A stretch of 64,000 nt of DNA from Chitinophagaceae bacterium. GTDB taxonomy: Bacteria > Bacteroidota > Bacteroidia > Chitinophagales > Chitinophagaceae. Positions 46,256 through 54,942 of this stretch are shown one piece after another. The number at the start of each line of letters is the position of its first letter. The stretch's first letter is position 1. The notes under the pieces were generated by a model. That model was not told where the DNA came from. It worked only from the letters and a program-made list of their open reading frames with translations, and did not search any database. A program made the position numbers and the translations under genes. The stretch lies in NCBI GenBank assembly GCA_016719165.1, contig JADKAJ010000005.1, positions 62,001-126,000 of the forward strand, read 5' to 3'.

Positions 46256-46648
46256 TTGCAACGAAAGAACCAGGTACTGCTAAGTTTCCTGAAATTACGG
46301 GCTATTGTTAATGGTAAAGAGATTTATCCATTACAGAATAGCAAACCAGTAGTGATACCTGTTCAGGCTAATAATCCAAGGATTGTCATTACGGACGGGT
46401 ATCATATTACAAAACCACTGAAACTAATTTATAAGGATATTCATACCTATTGCTTCAAAGTGGTATGTGCTATCAGTGACCAGCAGTTACTGGGAGGTGC
46501 AGTTGTGCTGGCAGGCTTGTACCTCTCGGGGTTTTATACAGGATTACTGGTACTGAAAGTATTTAGTTTCCTGCCAGTTATTTACCTCCTGATGTTTTAT
46601 TACCTGAATCGTAAGGAATTTATTCGCCTGGTGCCGGTACTAAATTAA
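46256..46648 (+). CDS. Small membrane protein, function unknown
   Basis: 130 residues; no ATG fits, so the TTG at 46256 is taken as the start with reserve. The first 85 residues look like a beta-rich domain (NGKEIYPLQNSKPVVIPVQA, IVITDGYHITKPLKLIY), followed by two hydrophobic helices (LLGGAVVLAGLYLSGFYTGLL and VFSFLPVIYLLMFYYL). It lies 18 bases before the glycosyltransferase gene. Not recognised; resembles small accessory envelope proteins only in layout. Confidence 0.6.
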   Translation: MQRKNQVLLSFLKLRAIVNGKEIYPLQNSKPVVIPVQANNPRIVITDGYHITKPLKLIYKDIHTYCFKVVCAISDQQLLGGAVVLAGLYLSGFYTGLLVLKVFSFLPVIYLLMFYYLNRKEFIRLVPVLN

Positions 46649-46666
46649 TCAGCTATTTTTATATCC

Positions 46667-47830
46667 ATGTCCCGTAAAAAGATACTTTGGTTGTGCAGCT
46701 GGTACCCCGCCAAAACGGACCCATACAATGGCGATTTTATCCAACGTCATGCACGGGCGGCTGCATTGTATAACGATATCTATATAATTCATGTTGCGGG
46801 TGATGAAACCGGCAACACTAAAAAACCGGAGGAGGGAAAATATCAATCTGAAGGACTGACAGAACACATAATTTATTATCAGAAATCAACTTCTTTTTTT
46901 GGCAGGCTATTATCGCACTTTCGCTGGTTAAGGTTATTCAAAGCTGCTATCAATAACTATATCGGGAATAATGGGATACCTGATGTGGTTCATGTGCATG
47001 TGCCTGTGAAAGCAGGGCTATTTGCATTGTGGTTCAAAAGAAAGTACAAAGTGCCTTTTGTGGTGACAGAACACTGGGGAATCTATAATGATGTGGAAAT
47101 TCATAACTACCAGGGGAAATCTGTAGCTTTCAGGCAATTGACCAGAAGAGTTTTTGAAAAGGCTGATGTATTTCTCAGTGTAAGCCAGTTCCTTGCTGAA
47201 GGAGTTAATAAACTAGTCGTTGAAAAGAAATATGAAATTATTCCTAATGTAACAGATACTTCTGTTTTTTATTACAAGGACCGTAAGAACGTTGTATTTA
47301 GGTTTATCCATGTATCTAATATGGTTCCTTTAAAGAATGCGGAGGGGATTTTAATGGCATTCAGGTTATTGCTGCAACAGATCACAAATGTTGAACTTGT
47401 GATGGTGGGAGATACCAATACTTCTATCAGGAATTTTGCAAAAGAACTTGGTTTTACCGGACCGCAGGTTTTGTTCAGAGGTGAGATACCTTACTATCAA
47501 GTTGCCCGGGAAATCCAGGAGGCTGATTGCCTTGTATTGTTCAGTAATATTGAGAATTCTCCCTGTGTGATCGGAGAGGCATTGTGTTGCGGGTTACCGG
47601 TTATTGCCACCAAAGTTGGTGGTATACCAGAATTAGTAAATGAGGAGAATTCAATATTGATAGAACCAAAAGATGAGAAAGCTCTTGTAGAAGCTATGCT
47701 GGAAATGATAGCCCGTTTTTCTGAATTCAAACACAAAAAAATAGCTGAAAAAGCACAAGGCAAATTCAGCTATCCTGTTGCCGGGAAAAAATTTAATGAA
47801 ATATATTCTTTACTTGCTGCCAGAAACTAA
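46667..47830 (+). CDS. Glycosyltransferase family 4
   Basis: 387 residues, GT-B fold. N-terminal acceptor domain with LCSWYPAKTDPYNGDFIQRHA, DVVHVHVPVKAGL and VVTEHWGIYND; the C-terminal nucleotide-sugar domain carries the Glu-x7-Glu signature in NIENSPCVIGEALCCGLPVI and ATKVGGIPELV. A retaining transferase that adds a sugar to a lipid or glycan carrier, probably in surface polysaccharide or lipid glycosylation (inference). The upstream membrane protein and GlmU analogue suggest an envelope theme. Donor and acceptor are not readable. Confidence 0.9.
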   Translation: MSRKKILWLCSWYPAKTDPYNGDFIQRHARAAALYNDIYIIHVAGDETGNTKKPEEGKYQSEGLTEHIIYYQKSTSFFGRLLSHFRWLRLFKAAINNYIGNNGIPDVVHVHVPVKAGLFALWFKRKYKVPFVVTEHWGIYNDVEIHNYQGKSVAFRQLTRRVFEKADVFLSVSQFLAEGVNKLVVEKKYEIIPNVTDTSVFYYKDRKNVVFRFIHVSNMVPLKNAEGILMAFRLLLQQITNVELVMVGDTNTSIRNFAKELGFTGPQVLFRGEIPYYQVAREIQEADCLVLFSNIENSPCVIGEALCCGLPVIATKVGGIPELVNEENSILIEPKDEKALVEAMLEMIARFSEFKHKKIAEKAQGKFSYPVAGKKFNEIYSLLAARN

Positions 47831-47843
47831 TATCTCAACAACT

Positions 47844-48101
47844 TTATCCTTTTAATTTTTTAACCAGTTCCACATAGTCAGTCATTGCGTTTGCAGTCGA
47901 TTTTCCTTTTAAGGCTGCCCAAGCTTCGTATTTCGCTTTAGCTACAAAGTCGAATGGATTTGATGGGGGCTCAATATTTATATCGCCATCTGTAGCTTGT
48001 TTATAAAGCGAGTAAATTTGTAGTAAAGTGTCATTACTCGGTTTCTCCGTTAGGCTTTTACTGTCTGCTATTGCTTTTTCAAACTGTTCTTTTAATTCCA
48101 T
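47844..48101 (-). CDS. Acyl-CoA-binding protein
   Basis: 85 residues, the standard size of ACBP, a four-helix bundle that buffers long-chain acyl-CoA in the cytosol. Signatures: LLQIYSLYKQATDGD and FDFVAKAKYEAWAALKGKS, which contain the Tyr and Lys residues that contact the CoA headgroup in characterised ACBPs. Common in eukaryotes and in many Bacteroidetes. It is convergent with the glycosyltransferase gene and has no obvious fatty-acid neighbour. Confidence 0.92.
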   Translation of the reverse strand: MELKEQFEKAIADSKSLTEKPSNDTLLQIYSLYKQATDGDINIEPPSNPFDFVAKAKYEAWAALKGKSTANAMTDYVELVKKLKG

Positions 48102-48169
48102 CTGGTTTAATTATTTATTTTGAGAAAAAGATAAGGTGTCAGGGGCCGGTTATTCACAAAAAGTCAGGA

Positions 48170-49201
48170 TCAGCTTGTTCTTGCATTGTCTATGAAGATT
48201 GACTTCACTTCATTTTTATTATTGATAATTCTGAAAAAATCTTCCAGGTAGTACAACATTTCCTTTTTGGTTCGGTTGCTCAAAAGCTGGAAGTTATTAA
48301 TCAGTGCTATAATGCTATCTTTCTTTGCTCTGAAAATATCAAGCGTTATTTGTATTTCTTCCATTGTCCGGGGAAATCCCCTGTACACTCTTTCAGTAAC
48401 TTTTTCAGTGCCTATTAATTCATTGGGGATAGCATATTCTGCATTTACCAGGCCACAATAATCAAAGTCATATGGTACTACATAAGGAGGAGCTTTCTCA
48501 TTGCTCCTGTCGTAAATTAGTTTTGTATTGTGATTGTTAGGAACAGCCCAATCAGTATTCCCGATCATATACTGAAAAATAGCTACCATGGTCATCATAT
48601 CCCGGTTTGTGGCTTCAGTCAAAAATTTAGCGTCGGCTTTTTTTCGGCAGCCATTTCTGCGGGCCATATCTCCGTCATCTTCTATAAGAAAAGCGTATTG
48701 ATCAAAGGGTTTTACTTTATTTCTCGTGTCGGAATAATTGACTTTGAGTAACCGTACACGAAAACTTTTTTCTTCCAGCAGATTATAGATTTTATATACC
48801 AGGAACTCTTTCAGTAATAACTCTTCATCAGATGAAGCAACACCACAACCAATCACCATTTTTAATTTGCCAAGCGATTGAAGACGGGGAGAACTGTTAT
48901 TTCTGAAATTGAGCATCATGGGCGGGATACGGCAGTAGCTTCTTCTGAATTTCCCCCGGGCACCTACCATAATGGATTCATTTATGACTGTACTATCAGG
49001 GAACTTCATTGATACTGTGGCAGGTTGAAATACATCCTGTTTCTTTTCTGACTGCAACTGACGGATATCCGTTGCCAGGCTCATAGTAATCAAGCCTTCA
49101 TCCGTAAAGAACCGGATGCTGTCAACTGTTTCAACCTGAGCTTTGGCCGTAAAGGCAATTGCCATAAAGCAGGTAAGTAAAAAACAACAGGCTTTTTTCA
49201 T
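48170..49201 (-). CDS. Secreted protein with CotH-kinase-like features
   Basis: 343 residues from the ATG at 49201, which begins a clear signal peptide (MKKACCFLLTCFMAIAFTAKAQ); a frame 24 codons longer is less likely. The middle resembles the CotH atypical kinase family in motif order: GARGKFRRSYCRIPPMMLNF (as in the CotH 'RGN..R.F.KK.Y' region), LIEDDGDMARRNG, MIGNTDWAVPNNHNTKLIYD and VVPYDFDYCGL (PWDLD-like). CotH enzymes phosphorylate secreted proteins in Bacillus spores (known). Similarity is judged by eye only. It lies in the same orientation as the PafA-type gene, 86 bases downstream of it. Confidence 0.5.
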   Translation of the reverse strand: MKKACCFLLTCFMAIAFTAKAQVETVDSIRFFTDEGLITMSLATDIRQLQSEKKQDVFQPATVSMKFPDSTVINESIMVGARGKFRRSYCRIPPMMLNFRNNSSPRLQSLGKLKMVIGCGVASSDEELLLKEFLVYKIYNLLEEKSFRVRLLKVNYSDTRNKVKPFDQYAFLIEDDGDMARRNGCRKKADAKFLTEATNRDMMTMVAIFQYMIGNTDWAVPNNHNTKLIYDRSNEKAPPYVVPYDFDYCGLVNAEYAIPNELIGTEKVTERVYRGFPRTMEEIQITLDIFRAKKDSIIALINNFQLLSNRTKKEMLYYLEDFFRIINNKNEVKSIFIDNARTS

Positions 49202-49287
49202 TTTGGTAATAATTAGTGGTGAATGTAGGTTTTGCATCAGGAAGTTACAAAAGAAAATACAACCATATTTCACAATACCCTCTAATA

Positions 49288-50907
49288 TTATTGCAAAACC
49301 TCAGTTATCACCTGTCCCACATTACCGTTAGGCATTTGCACATGCAGCAAAGCGCCGATGGTTGGTGCTATATCTGTCATATAAGTATCCCGGTTGGTCT
49401 TTCCCTTCCGGATACCCCAGCCATACCAGATCAATGGGATATGAGAATCATAGGGGTTCCATAATCCATGCGTAGTACCTGTATTGTTCCAGGCATCTAT
49501 ATAGTTAGGTTTCAGGATGAACTGTATATCACCGTTCCGGCGGGGATAATAACCATTGCTCAGCATGTTTTTTATTGTGGAAGGCAATGGAATTTTATTC
49601 AGGTCATTTAAGGCAAATGCCCTGTCTATACCCGGAACGGTCAACAGGCTATTGATAATCCGATCAATTATATCAGATTTATTCAGCCCGGCAGAGTCAA
49701 GAGCCGGATGATTGAGATGAATCTGATAATTTTCATCACTTACAATGATATTATTGATCCTGTATTTTTCGTTGAGTAATTTATTAAGGTTCCCGGTCAC
49801 TGTACTCATAAACACCCGGCCCCCGGGTAGATTATTTTCCTGCATGAACTCCGGAACATGTGCTGCGCCATGGTCGGCAGTAAGAAAAACTGTGTATTCG
49901 CCTTTACCCACTTTCGTATCAAGAAAATCAAGAAAATCGCCAAGTTCCTTATCTAGCCTGAGAAACCCATCTTCAGATTCAATTGAGTTGGGGCCGAATG
50001 TATGGCCGATATAATCAGGTGATGAGAAGCTTACGGCTAGGAAGTCTGTTATATTATCTGCCCCAAGTTGTTCTGCTGTGAGTGCGGCCTTTGCAAATTC
50101 AATAGTTATTGAGTTTCCCATAGGGGTCGAGGTGATCTTTCCATAATCTTTCCCGGCAAAGTTTTTCATTGTATAGGGAAACTTTGTACCAAATGGTTTG
50201 GATTCATAAGCTTTTTCATCGCTGGTGCTTTGCAGGTAAGAATTTTCAGGATACAGCAGGCTCCATCCTTTTTCATAGTACTGATCAACTATTTTCTGGT
50301 TATTAAAATCGGCTGCCCATTTTGGTAATTCATTCATATAGTAGGTGGAAGTAATCCAGTTTCCAACGCTATTATCATACCAGTAAGCGGCGTTGGCACT
50401 ATGGCCAGCAGTTAAAATACCGCCCCGGTCTTTAATAGCGACACCTATCACTTTACTTTTAAAATTAGTCGCCAGCCGTAGCTCATCACATATTGTCGTG
50501 ACCAGCATATTCCGGGGGCTCATCTTTCCCTGTGAAGAATTGCTGCCGACCGTATTCACGGTTTTGTCTTCTGTGCAATAAACACTTCTCATTTGTTCAT
50601 TGTCCCACCAATAGTTTCCGGTGATACCATTAATTGCGGGTACCGAACCAGTATAAATCGAACTATGGCCGCAAGCGGTAACAGTAGGTGCATATGGAAT
50701 ATAGGTATTCTCACAGGCAAAGCCTTCATTTAGCATTCTTTTGAAACCGCCGGTTTCGCTATATCGGTTGTAATAGCGATAGAGATAATCCCAGCGCATC
50801 TGGTCCATTACCAATCCTACGACCAATTTAGGCCGTTTTACTTCCTGCTGTGCCGGAGCTGGAATAATAGTTGACAGCAGTATGATTATTGTGAAAATTT
50901 TTTTCAT
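49288..50907 (-). CDS. pafA: PafA-type alkaline phosphatase
   Basis: 539 residues with signal peptide (MKKIFTIIILLSTIIPAPAQ). It belongs to the alkaline phosphatase/phosphodiesterase superfamily. Thr77 in APTVTACGHSS is the probable nucleophile; Asn98 (TGNYW) and the pair Lys159/Arg161 in IKDRGG mark a phosphate monoesterase of the Chryseobacterium PafA type. Metal ligands are in VMDQMRWD, VSFSSPDYIGHTFGP and FLTADHGAAHVPEF. Probably periplasmic, releasing phosphate from organic esters. A consensus -7 box lies 18 bases upstream. Confidence 0.9.
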   Translation of the reverse strand: MKKIFTIIILLSTIIPAPAQQEVKRPKLVVGLVMDQMRWDYLYRYYNRYSETGGFKRMLNEGFACENTYIPYAPTVTACGHSSIYTGSVPAINGITGNYWWDNEQMRSVYCTEDKTVNTVGSNSSQGKMSPRNMLVTTICDELRLATNFKSKVIGVAIKDRGGILTAGHSANAAYWYDNSVGNWITSTYYMNELPKWAADFNNQKIVDQYYEKGWSLLYPENSYLQSTSDEKAYESKPFGTKFPYTMKNFAGKDYGKITSTPMGNSITIEFAKAALTAEQLGADNITDFLAVSFSSPDYIGHTFGPNSIESEDGFLRLDKELGDFLDFLDTKVGKGEYTVFLTADHGAAHVPEFMQENNLPGGRVFMSTVTGNLNKLLNEKYRINNIIVSDENYQIHLNHPALDSAGLNKSDIIDRIINSLLTVPGIDRAFALNDLNKIPLPSTIKNMLSNGYYPRRNGDIQFILKPNYIDAWNNTGTTHGLWNPYDSHIPLIWYGWGIRKGKTNRDTYMTDIAPTIGALLHVQMPNGNVGQVITEVLQ

Positions 50908-50924
50908 TCAATTTTTAATTTAGG

Positions 50925-50932
50925 CAAATGTA
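50925..50932 (-). promoter_or_regulatory. Bacteroidetes -7 promoter box for pafA
   Basis: Minus-strand TACATTTG, exact match, giving a leader of about 10 bases before the ATG at 50907. Confidence 0.6.
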
Positions 50933-51046
50933 GGGTTTTACAGGTTTTGGAATTGTCACCTTTTTACGACGATAAACCTGGCTTAAAAAGATGCTTTTAG
51001 AAAGTAAAATAGATTCAAATCAATTGCTTTCTTGTATTTTTAACAA

Positions 51047-51736
51047 ATGAAAGTTATTGGTCTTGTTGGCGGCACATCTTGGATATCTTCTGTAGATTAT
51101 TACAGGCTTTTCAATGAAATTACAAACCAGCGCCTGGGTGGTAATGAAGCTGCAAAAATTGTATTGTATTCTGTAAACTACGGTGAAATTGTGACCTATA
51201 CGCACCAGGGTAACTGGGATGCAATCGCTGCGATCATTGCAGACGCTGCACAAAAAGTGGAAAAGGCAGGGGCTGACTGTATTTTGCTTGGGGCTAATAC
51301 TATGCATCATGTTGCAGAAAGAGTTCAGCAGTCGGTTAAGATACCTTTGCTGCATATTGCTGATGTTGTTGGGAAAGCAATTACGGAAAAGCAATTGAAA
51401 AAAGTTGCCTTGCTAGGTACAAAGTATACGATGCTTTTTGATTTTTATACCAGGAAGCTGGCTGAATATGGGATAGAAACAATTATCCCGGATGCGGAAG
51501 GTGTCGATTTTGTAAATAGTGCTATCTATAATGAATTAGGTAAGGGGAAATTTCTTCCTGAAACAAAGCAAGGGTTTCTTCACCTGATCGGTAAATTAGC
51601 AGGCCAGGGTGCTGAAGGAGTAATTTTGGGTTGTACTGAAATTCCAATGCTCATTAAACAGGAAGATACTTTAGTACCTGTTTTTGATACTACCTTGCTT
51701 CATGCCACTGCCGCGGTGGATTTTGCATTACAATAA
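51047..51736 (+). CDS. Aspartate/glutamate racemase-family protein with altered active site
   Basis: 229 residues, full length for the family: GLVGGTSWISSVDYYRLFNE at the N-terminus, LGANTMHHVAERVQ in the middle, and VILGCTEIPMLI near the C-terminus. The second catalytic cysteine, Cys196, is present. The first catalytic position, Cys or Thr in active relatives (Thr83 in E. coli YgeA), is Ala83 here (LGANTMH). The protein may be a one-base racemase, a lyase-like homologue or inactive; the sequence alone cannot decide. The stop is one base from the convergent NTF2-like gene stop. Confidence 0.82.
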   Translation: MKVIGLVGGTSWISSVDYYRLFNEITNQRLGGNEAAKIVLYSVNYGEIVTYTHQGNWDAIAAIIADAAQKVEKAGADCILLGANTMHHVAERVQQSVKIPLLHIADVVGKAITEKQLKKVALLGTKYTMLFDFYTRKLAEYGIETIIPDAEGVDFVNSAIYNELGKGKFLPETKQGFLHLIGKLAGQGAEGVILGCTEIPMLIKQEDTLVPVFDTTLLHATAAVDFALQ

Positions 51737-51737
51737 A

Positions 51738-52172
51738 TTAGTTGATAGGAGTGCAGTGTTCAGATAAAATTTTTACCTGGCCATCATTCTTTACAATTGT
51801 GATGCTGCAACGCTGGTTATCATCAAACTCCTGCCCGTGGTAAGTGCCTTTACCTTTCCAGACTGTATTGACCACCGCTGTATTTCCTTCCAGTTGTATC
51901 GTGAATTCCTGCCTTTCCATTGTTTGTAAAAGGTAAATTGATGAATCAGCTGTTTGTATGAGGCTGGCCCTGTCAAAGGTATACCCTGATTGTGTAAAGT
52001 AGATATATTGCTGCGATAAAACGGAATCAACTACCCGTGCATCTTTATTCTTCCAGCCTTCATCAAAACGATTAATGACAGCCATTACTTCCTCCCTGGT
52101 CAATACGTCCTGTTGTTTACAGGACATGATTGATGTAAGTAAAATAATACCGGCGCAATAGATTTTTTTCAT
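51738..52172 (-). CDS. NTF2-like (SnoaL/DUF4440) lipoprotein
   Basis: 144 residues. Lipoprotein signal with lipobox SIMSC (Cys18), then an NTF2-like cone fold of the DUF4440 type: EEVMAVINRFDEGWKNKDAR, VLSQQYIYFTQSG, NTAVVNTVWKGKGTYHGQEF. This fold serves as enzyme or ligand-binding protein; no catalytic site is clear. The gene faces the racemase gene with one base between the stops and no terminator visible. Confidence 0.75.
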   Translation of the reverse strand: MKKIYCAGIILLTSIMSCKQQDVLTREEVMAVINRFDEGWKNKDARVVDSVLSQQYIYFTQSGYTFDRASLIQTADSSIYLLQTMERQEFTIQLEGNTAVVNTVWKGKGTYHGQEFDDNQRCSITIVKNDGQVKILSEHCTPIN

Positions 52173-52233
52173 AGTTGATAAAGATACAAATGAGAAAAGG
52201 TTATTTATAATTAAAATCCAAAGGATTGGGTAG

Positions 52234-53436
52234 TTAGCTGCTATTGCGCAATTTCAGGAATGAAAAGGACGTAATAATACAGAGCCCGCCAACCGACCAC
52301 CATAGTAAATTGAAACCTGAATACTCGACCAGTTGTGCGCCACCCATAGGGCCAAGGGTTTGCGCAGCTGACCAAGCCATGGTATAAAGTGCCGCATATT
52401 GTCCACGGTTAGAAGGATGTGTCCTGGTGATCCAATAACTGTTCATGAATGGCATCGAAAGTATCTCACCAAAAGTAACAGTTGTGATCATAGCAAAAGC
52501 AAGTAGCGGACCAATGCCGGGAATATTCAGGATTAAGAACGCAAGTCCTACCAAAAATACCCCGATAGTTATGTAGTGGAGTATATTCCTTTTTCCTTCC
52601 AGCCGGTATATGAGGACCATTTCTACGATGGCAATGAGAATGCCGTTGAAGGCCATCAGTATACCGATGAATGGCTTTGAAAAGTGCAGTTCATTTTTTA
52701 AGTACACCGGCAGGTTAGTGAATAATTGAAAAAAGCAACTGGCAAAAAGCATGGTGAAAAGGATAAACCATAAGTATTTTTTATCCCTGTAGGCAGATAG
52801 TGATGTACCCGGATGGCCAATATCTTTATGTTGTTCCGGTTTGTAATCAACCGGTTTTAGAACCACCCACATCAGGATTGCTGCACTGATATTGGTGATG
52901 CCATCGACCCAAAACAGCAGTTCATAGCTCATATCTGCCAGGAAACCGCCCAGCCCACTACCGACCGCCCATCCGATATTAATTGCAAGCCTGTTCAACG
53001 CATAAGAACGGGTGCGGTTTTCTGTTTTACTGTAAAAGGCAATTGCGGTGGAATTCGCCGGCCGGAAAGCTTCATTCACAAAACTGAGAAGGAAGGTAAA
53101 GGTGCAGATTAGCGGATAGGTTTTCATTTGTCCTAATACCATGAATAGTATTCCGCCGGCGAACAGCGTAAATAGTTGTACCGGATAAAAACCGATCTTA
53201 TCAGTTAGCCGGCCACCCAACCAAGCGCCACTGAATGCTCCGGCACCAAATAAGCCGAATACAATACCTGCCTGCCCGACGGAATAACCCATCTCCGGGC
53301 TGGTTAGGTATAAAGTCATGAAAGGAACCACCATCGTACCGCTTCTGTTGATAAGCATGATAAGAGAAAGCAGCCAGGTTTCCTTTGAAAGACCTGAATA
53401 AGCATTGCGATATGTTCTGGCTGTGGCAGCTAACAT
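52234..53436 (-). CDS. MFS transporter (DHA1-type)
   Basis: 400 residues with 12 hydrophobic segments. N-terminal half has RSGTMVVPFMTLYLT, the A-motif loop GGRLTDKIGFYPV and VNEAFRPANSTA; the C-terminal half has MPFMNSYWITRTHPSNRGQYAALYTM. It looks like a multidrug/solute proton antiporter of the DHA1 group, inner membrane. Substrate is not deducible. A -7 promoter box lies only five bases upstream of the ATG, so the mRNA may be almost leaderless. Confidence 0.87.
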   Translation of the reverse strand: MLAATARTYRNAYSGLSKETWLLSLIMLINRSGTMVVPFMTLYLTSPEMGYSVGQAGIVFGLFGAGAFSGAWLGGRLTDKIGFYPVQLFTLFAGGILFMVLGQMKTYPLICTFTFLLSFVNEAFRPANSTAIAFYSKTENRTRSYALNRLAINIGWAVGSGLGGFLADMSYELLFWVDGITNISAAILMWVVLKPVDYKPEQHKDIGHPGTSLSAYRDKKYLWFILFTMLFASCFFQLFTNLPVYLKNELHFSKPFIGILMAFNGILIAIVEMVLIYRLEGKRNILHYITIGVFLVGLAFLILNIPGIGPLLAFAMITTVTFGEILSMPFMNSYWITRTHPSNRGQYAALYTMAWSAAQTLGPMGGAQLVEYSGFNLLWWSVGGLCIITSFSFLKLRNSS

Positions 53437-53441
53437 GGGCG

Positions 53442-53449
53442 CAAAGGTA
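53442..53449 (-). promoter_or_regulatory. Bacteroidetes -7 promoter box close to the MFS start
   Basis: Minus-strand TACCTTTG, exact match, ending 5 bases before the ATG at 53436. If used, transcription would start at or within a base or two of the start codon. Confidence 0.5.
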
Positions 53450-53563
53450 CCGGAATGAATAAAAAAGAAAGCAACCGTTGGTATAACCGGAACGATTAGA
53501 TAGAATATTTTTCAACCCTGTTTTCTATAATCAATGTATATTCAGGTATAAAAAGTAATCAAT

Positions 53564-53914
53564 ATGAAGAAATATCTTATCCTTTTTTTCCTGGTTGCAC
53601 TGACAGTAGTATTATCAAATTGCGGAAGTTCCAGAAAAGCTGCTGCCACCGTTCCAAAACTGAATTATGAAACAAACCTGCAGGCCACTATTTTGTCCAA
53701 TTGCTCCCCCTGTCATATACCTGCCAAAGGCGGCAATAAAAAGCCTTATGATAATTATACTAATGTAAAAACCGATATTGATGAGATCGTCCGTCGCATT
53801 GAAATGAACCCCGGTGAAAAAGGATTCATGCCATTCAGGAAAACAACCCGGCTCAGTGATAGCACGATTGCCATATTTAAACAATGGAGAACTGATGGGT
53901 TGCTGGAAAAATAA
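53564..53914 (+). CDS. Small mono-haem c-type cytochrome-like lipoprotein
   Basis: 116 residues. Lipobox SNC (Cys20) and a single haem-binding CxxCH motif, NCSPCHIPAKGG, at about residues 47-58. A Met in GFMPFRK (about residue 90) could be the sixth iron ligand. The end FKQWRTDGLLEK is like the C-terminal helix of cytochrome c-type domains found in Bacteroidetes. Possibly an envelope electron carrier. The gene is convergent with the next small secreted protein gene. Confidence 0.7.
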   Translation: MKKYLILFFLVALTVVLSNCGSSRKAAATVPKLNYETNLQATILSNCSPCHIPAKGGNKKPYDNYTNVKTDIDEIVRRIEMNPGEKGFMPFRKTTRLSDSTIAIFKQWRTDGLLEK

Positions 53915-53919
53915 GGTAA

Positions 53920-54372
53920 TTACTGTTTAAGTAACAGCTCATATAGTTCTTTGGTCCACTCCACTTTAAGAATGGAAAAGGAGTGGTCATAATTTTCAGC
54001 TGGTAGTTCGATCATCAATTTTTCTTCGAATTTTGAAATGTACTGGTTCTCATTGATTTTATTCCATTCAAATTTTTTCAGGTCAAGTACTTTTTGCAAT
54101 AGCCCGGAGAGGCAGGAGTCGCATCGGGTTATTATAGTTTCCGATTTACACCTGCCTGTTTTGTCAAAAGTGAAAATATAATCAAACGGCATTGCAAATG
54201 TGTTCTCCAGTTTCATTTTTACGGTGTCTGTCAACACAGATAATGGTGTCTGCTGGTATTTAATTTTCAGCATTGTTATCACCTCGCCTTTCTTTTTATT
54301 TATATATTCCTGGGCGGTTAATACCAATTGTGCGGCGGCTAAGAAGAGAATAAGCAGGAATACTTTTTTCAT
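53920..54372 (-). CDS. Small secreted protein, function unknown
   Basis: 150 residues. Signal peptide (MKKVFLLILFLAAAQLVLTAQ), then a helix/strand mix with one CDSC pair (residues about 88-91; TRCDSCLSGLLQKVL) and repeated EKLM/ELLL hydrophobic stretches. The family is not recognised. Convergent with the cytochrome-like gene, 5 bases between stops; shares its upstream region with the SET-domain gene. Confidence 0.65.
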   Translation of the reverse strand: MKKVFLLILFLAAAQLVLTAQEYINKKKGEVITMLKIKYQQTPLSVLTDTVKMKLENTFAMPFDYIFTFDKTGRCKSETIITRCDSCLSGLLQKVLDLKKFEWNKINENQYISKFEEKLMIELPAENYDHSFSILKVEWTKELYELLLKQ

Positions 54373-54455
54373 GATGATTACAGACGAATATGCAGTAAAG
54401 GTAGTTGCTTTCCTGTATATGCGAAAAGTGTCAGCTTTTCTATGGCTATATCTTT

Positions 54456-54463
54456 TATATTTG
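54456..54463 (+). promoter_or_regulatory. Bacteroidetes -7 promoter box for the SET-domain gene
   Basis: TATATTTG, exact match; expected transcript start near 54470, just before the ATG at 54475 and 23 bases before a second ATG at 54493. Confidence 0.6.
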
Positions 54464-54474
54464 CGTTTCCAAAA

Positions 54475-54939
54475 ATGAAGAAAAATTTTAGTATGGCATT
54501 TTTAGAAAAGAAAGTAGCAGTTAAAAAATCAATTCTCCCGGGAGCTGGTAAGGGTTTGTTTGCAAAGGAAATGATTCCAAAAGGAACCCGGATCGTTGAA
54601 TACAAAGGAGAAATAACTACCTGGAAGGAAGTGGATCATAATGAAGGTTCGAATGGCTACATCTATTATGTGAAACGTAACCATGTGATCGATGCCAGCA
54701 GGACTACGGAAGCCCTGGCCCGGTATGCCAATGATGCCCGTGGACTGGCCAGGGTTAAAGGCATTACGAATAATGCAGAATATACCGAAGAAGGGCTGAA
54801 GGTGTACATTGAGTCAACTAAAGATATCCCGGCCGGAACAGAGATACTGGTGGACTATGGAAAAGAGTATTGGGATGTGATAAGATATAACAGGAAGCTG
54901 GAGTCTCAACGGAAAAGAACAAGCTCACCGCAGGATTAA
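54475..54939 (+). CDS. SET-domain protein
   Basis: 154 residues from the ATG at 54475; the ATG at 54493 (MAFLEKKVAVKKS) is equally plausible, and the frame further upstream crosses the promoter. Nearly the whole protein is a SET domain: GAGKGLFAKEMIPKGTRIVEYKG (N-terminal motif), EITTWKEVDHNEGS, ARYANDARG in the place of the RFxNHS motif, and EILVDYGKEYW as the ELxxDY-type motif. SET proteins are S-adenosylmethionine-dependent lysine methyltransferases in eukaryotes and in some bacteria. No pre- or post-SET cysteines. Substrate unknown; histone-like or ribosomal proteins are candidates. Confidence 0.82.
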   Translation: MKKNFSMAFLEKKVAVKKSILPGAGKGLFAKEMIPKGTRIVEYKGEITTWKEVDHNEGSNGYIYYVKRNHVIDASRTTEALARYANDARGLARVKGITNNAEYTEEGLKVYIESTKDIPAGTEILVDYGKEYWDVIRYNRKLESQRKRTSSPQD

Positions 54940-54942
54940 AAC

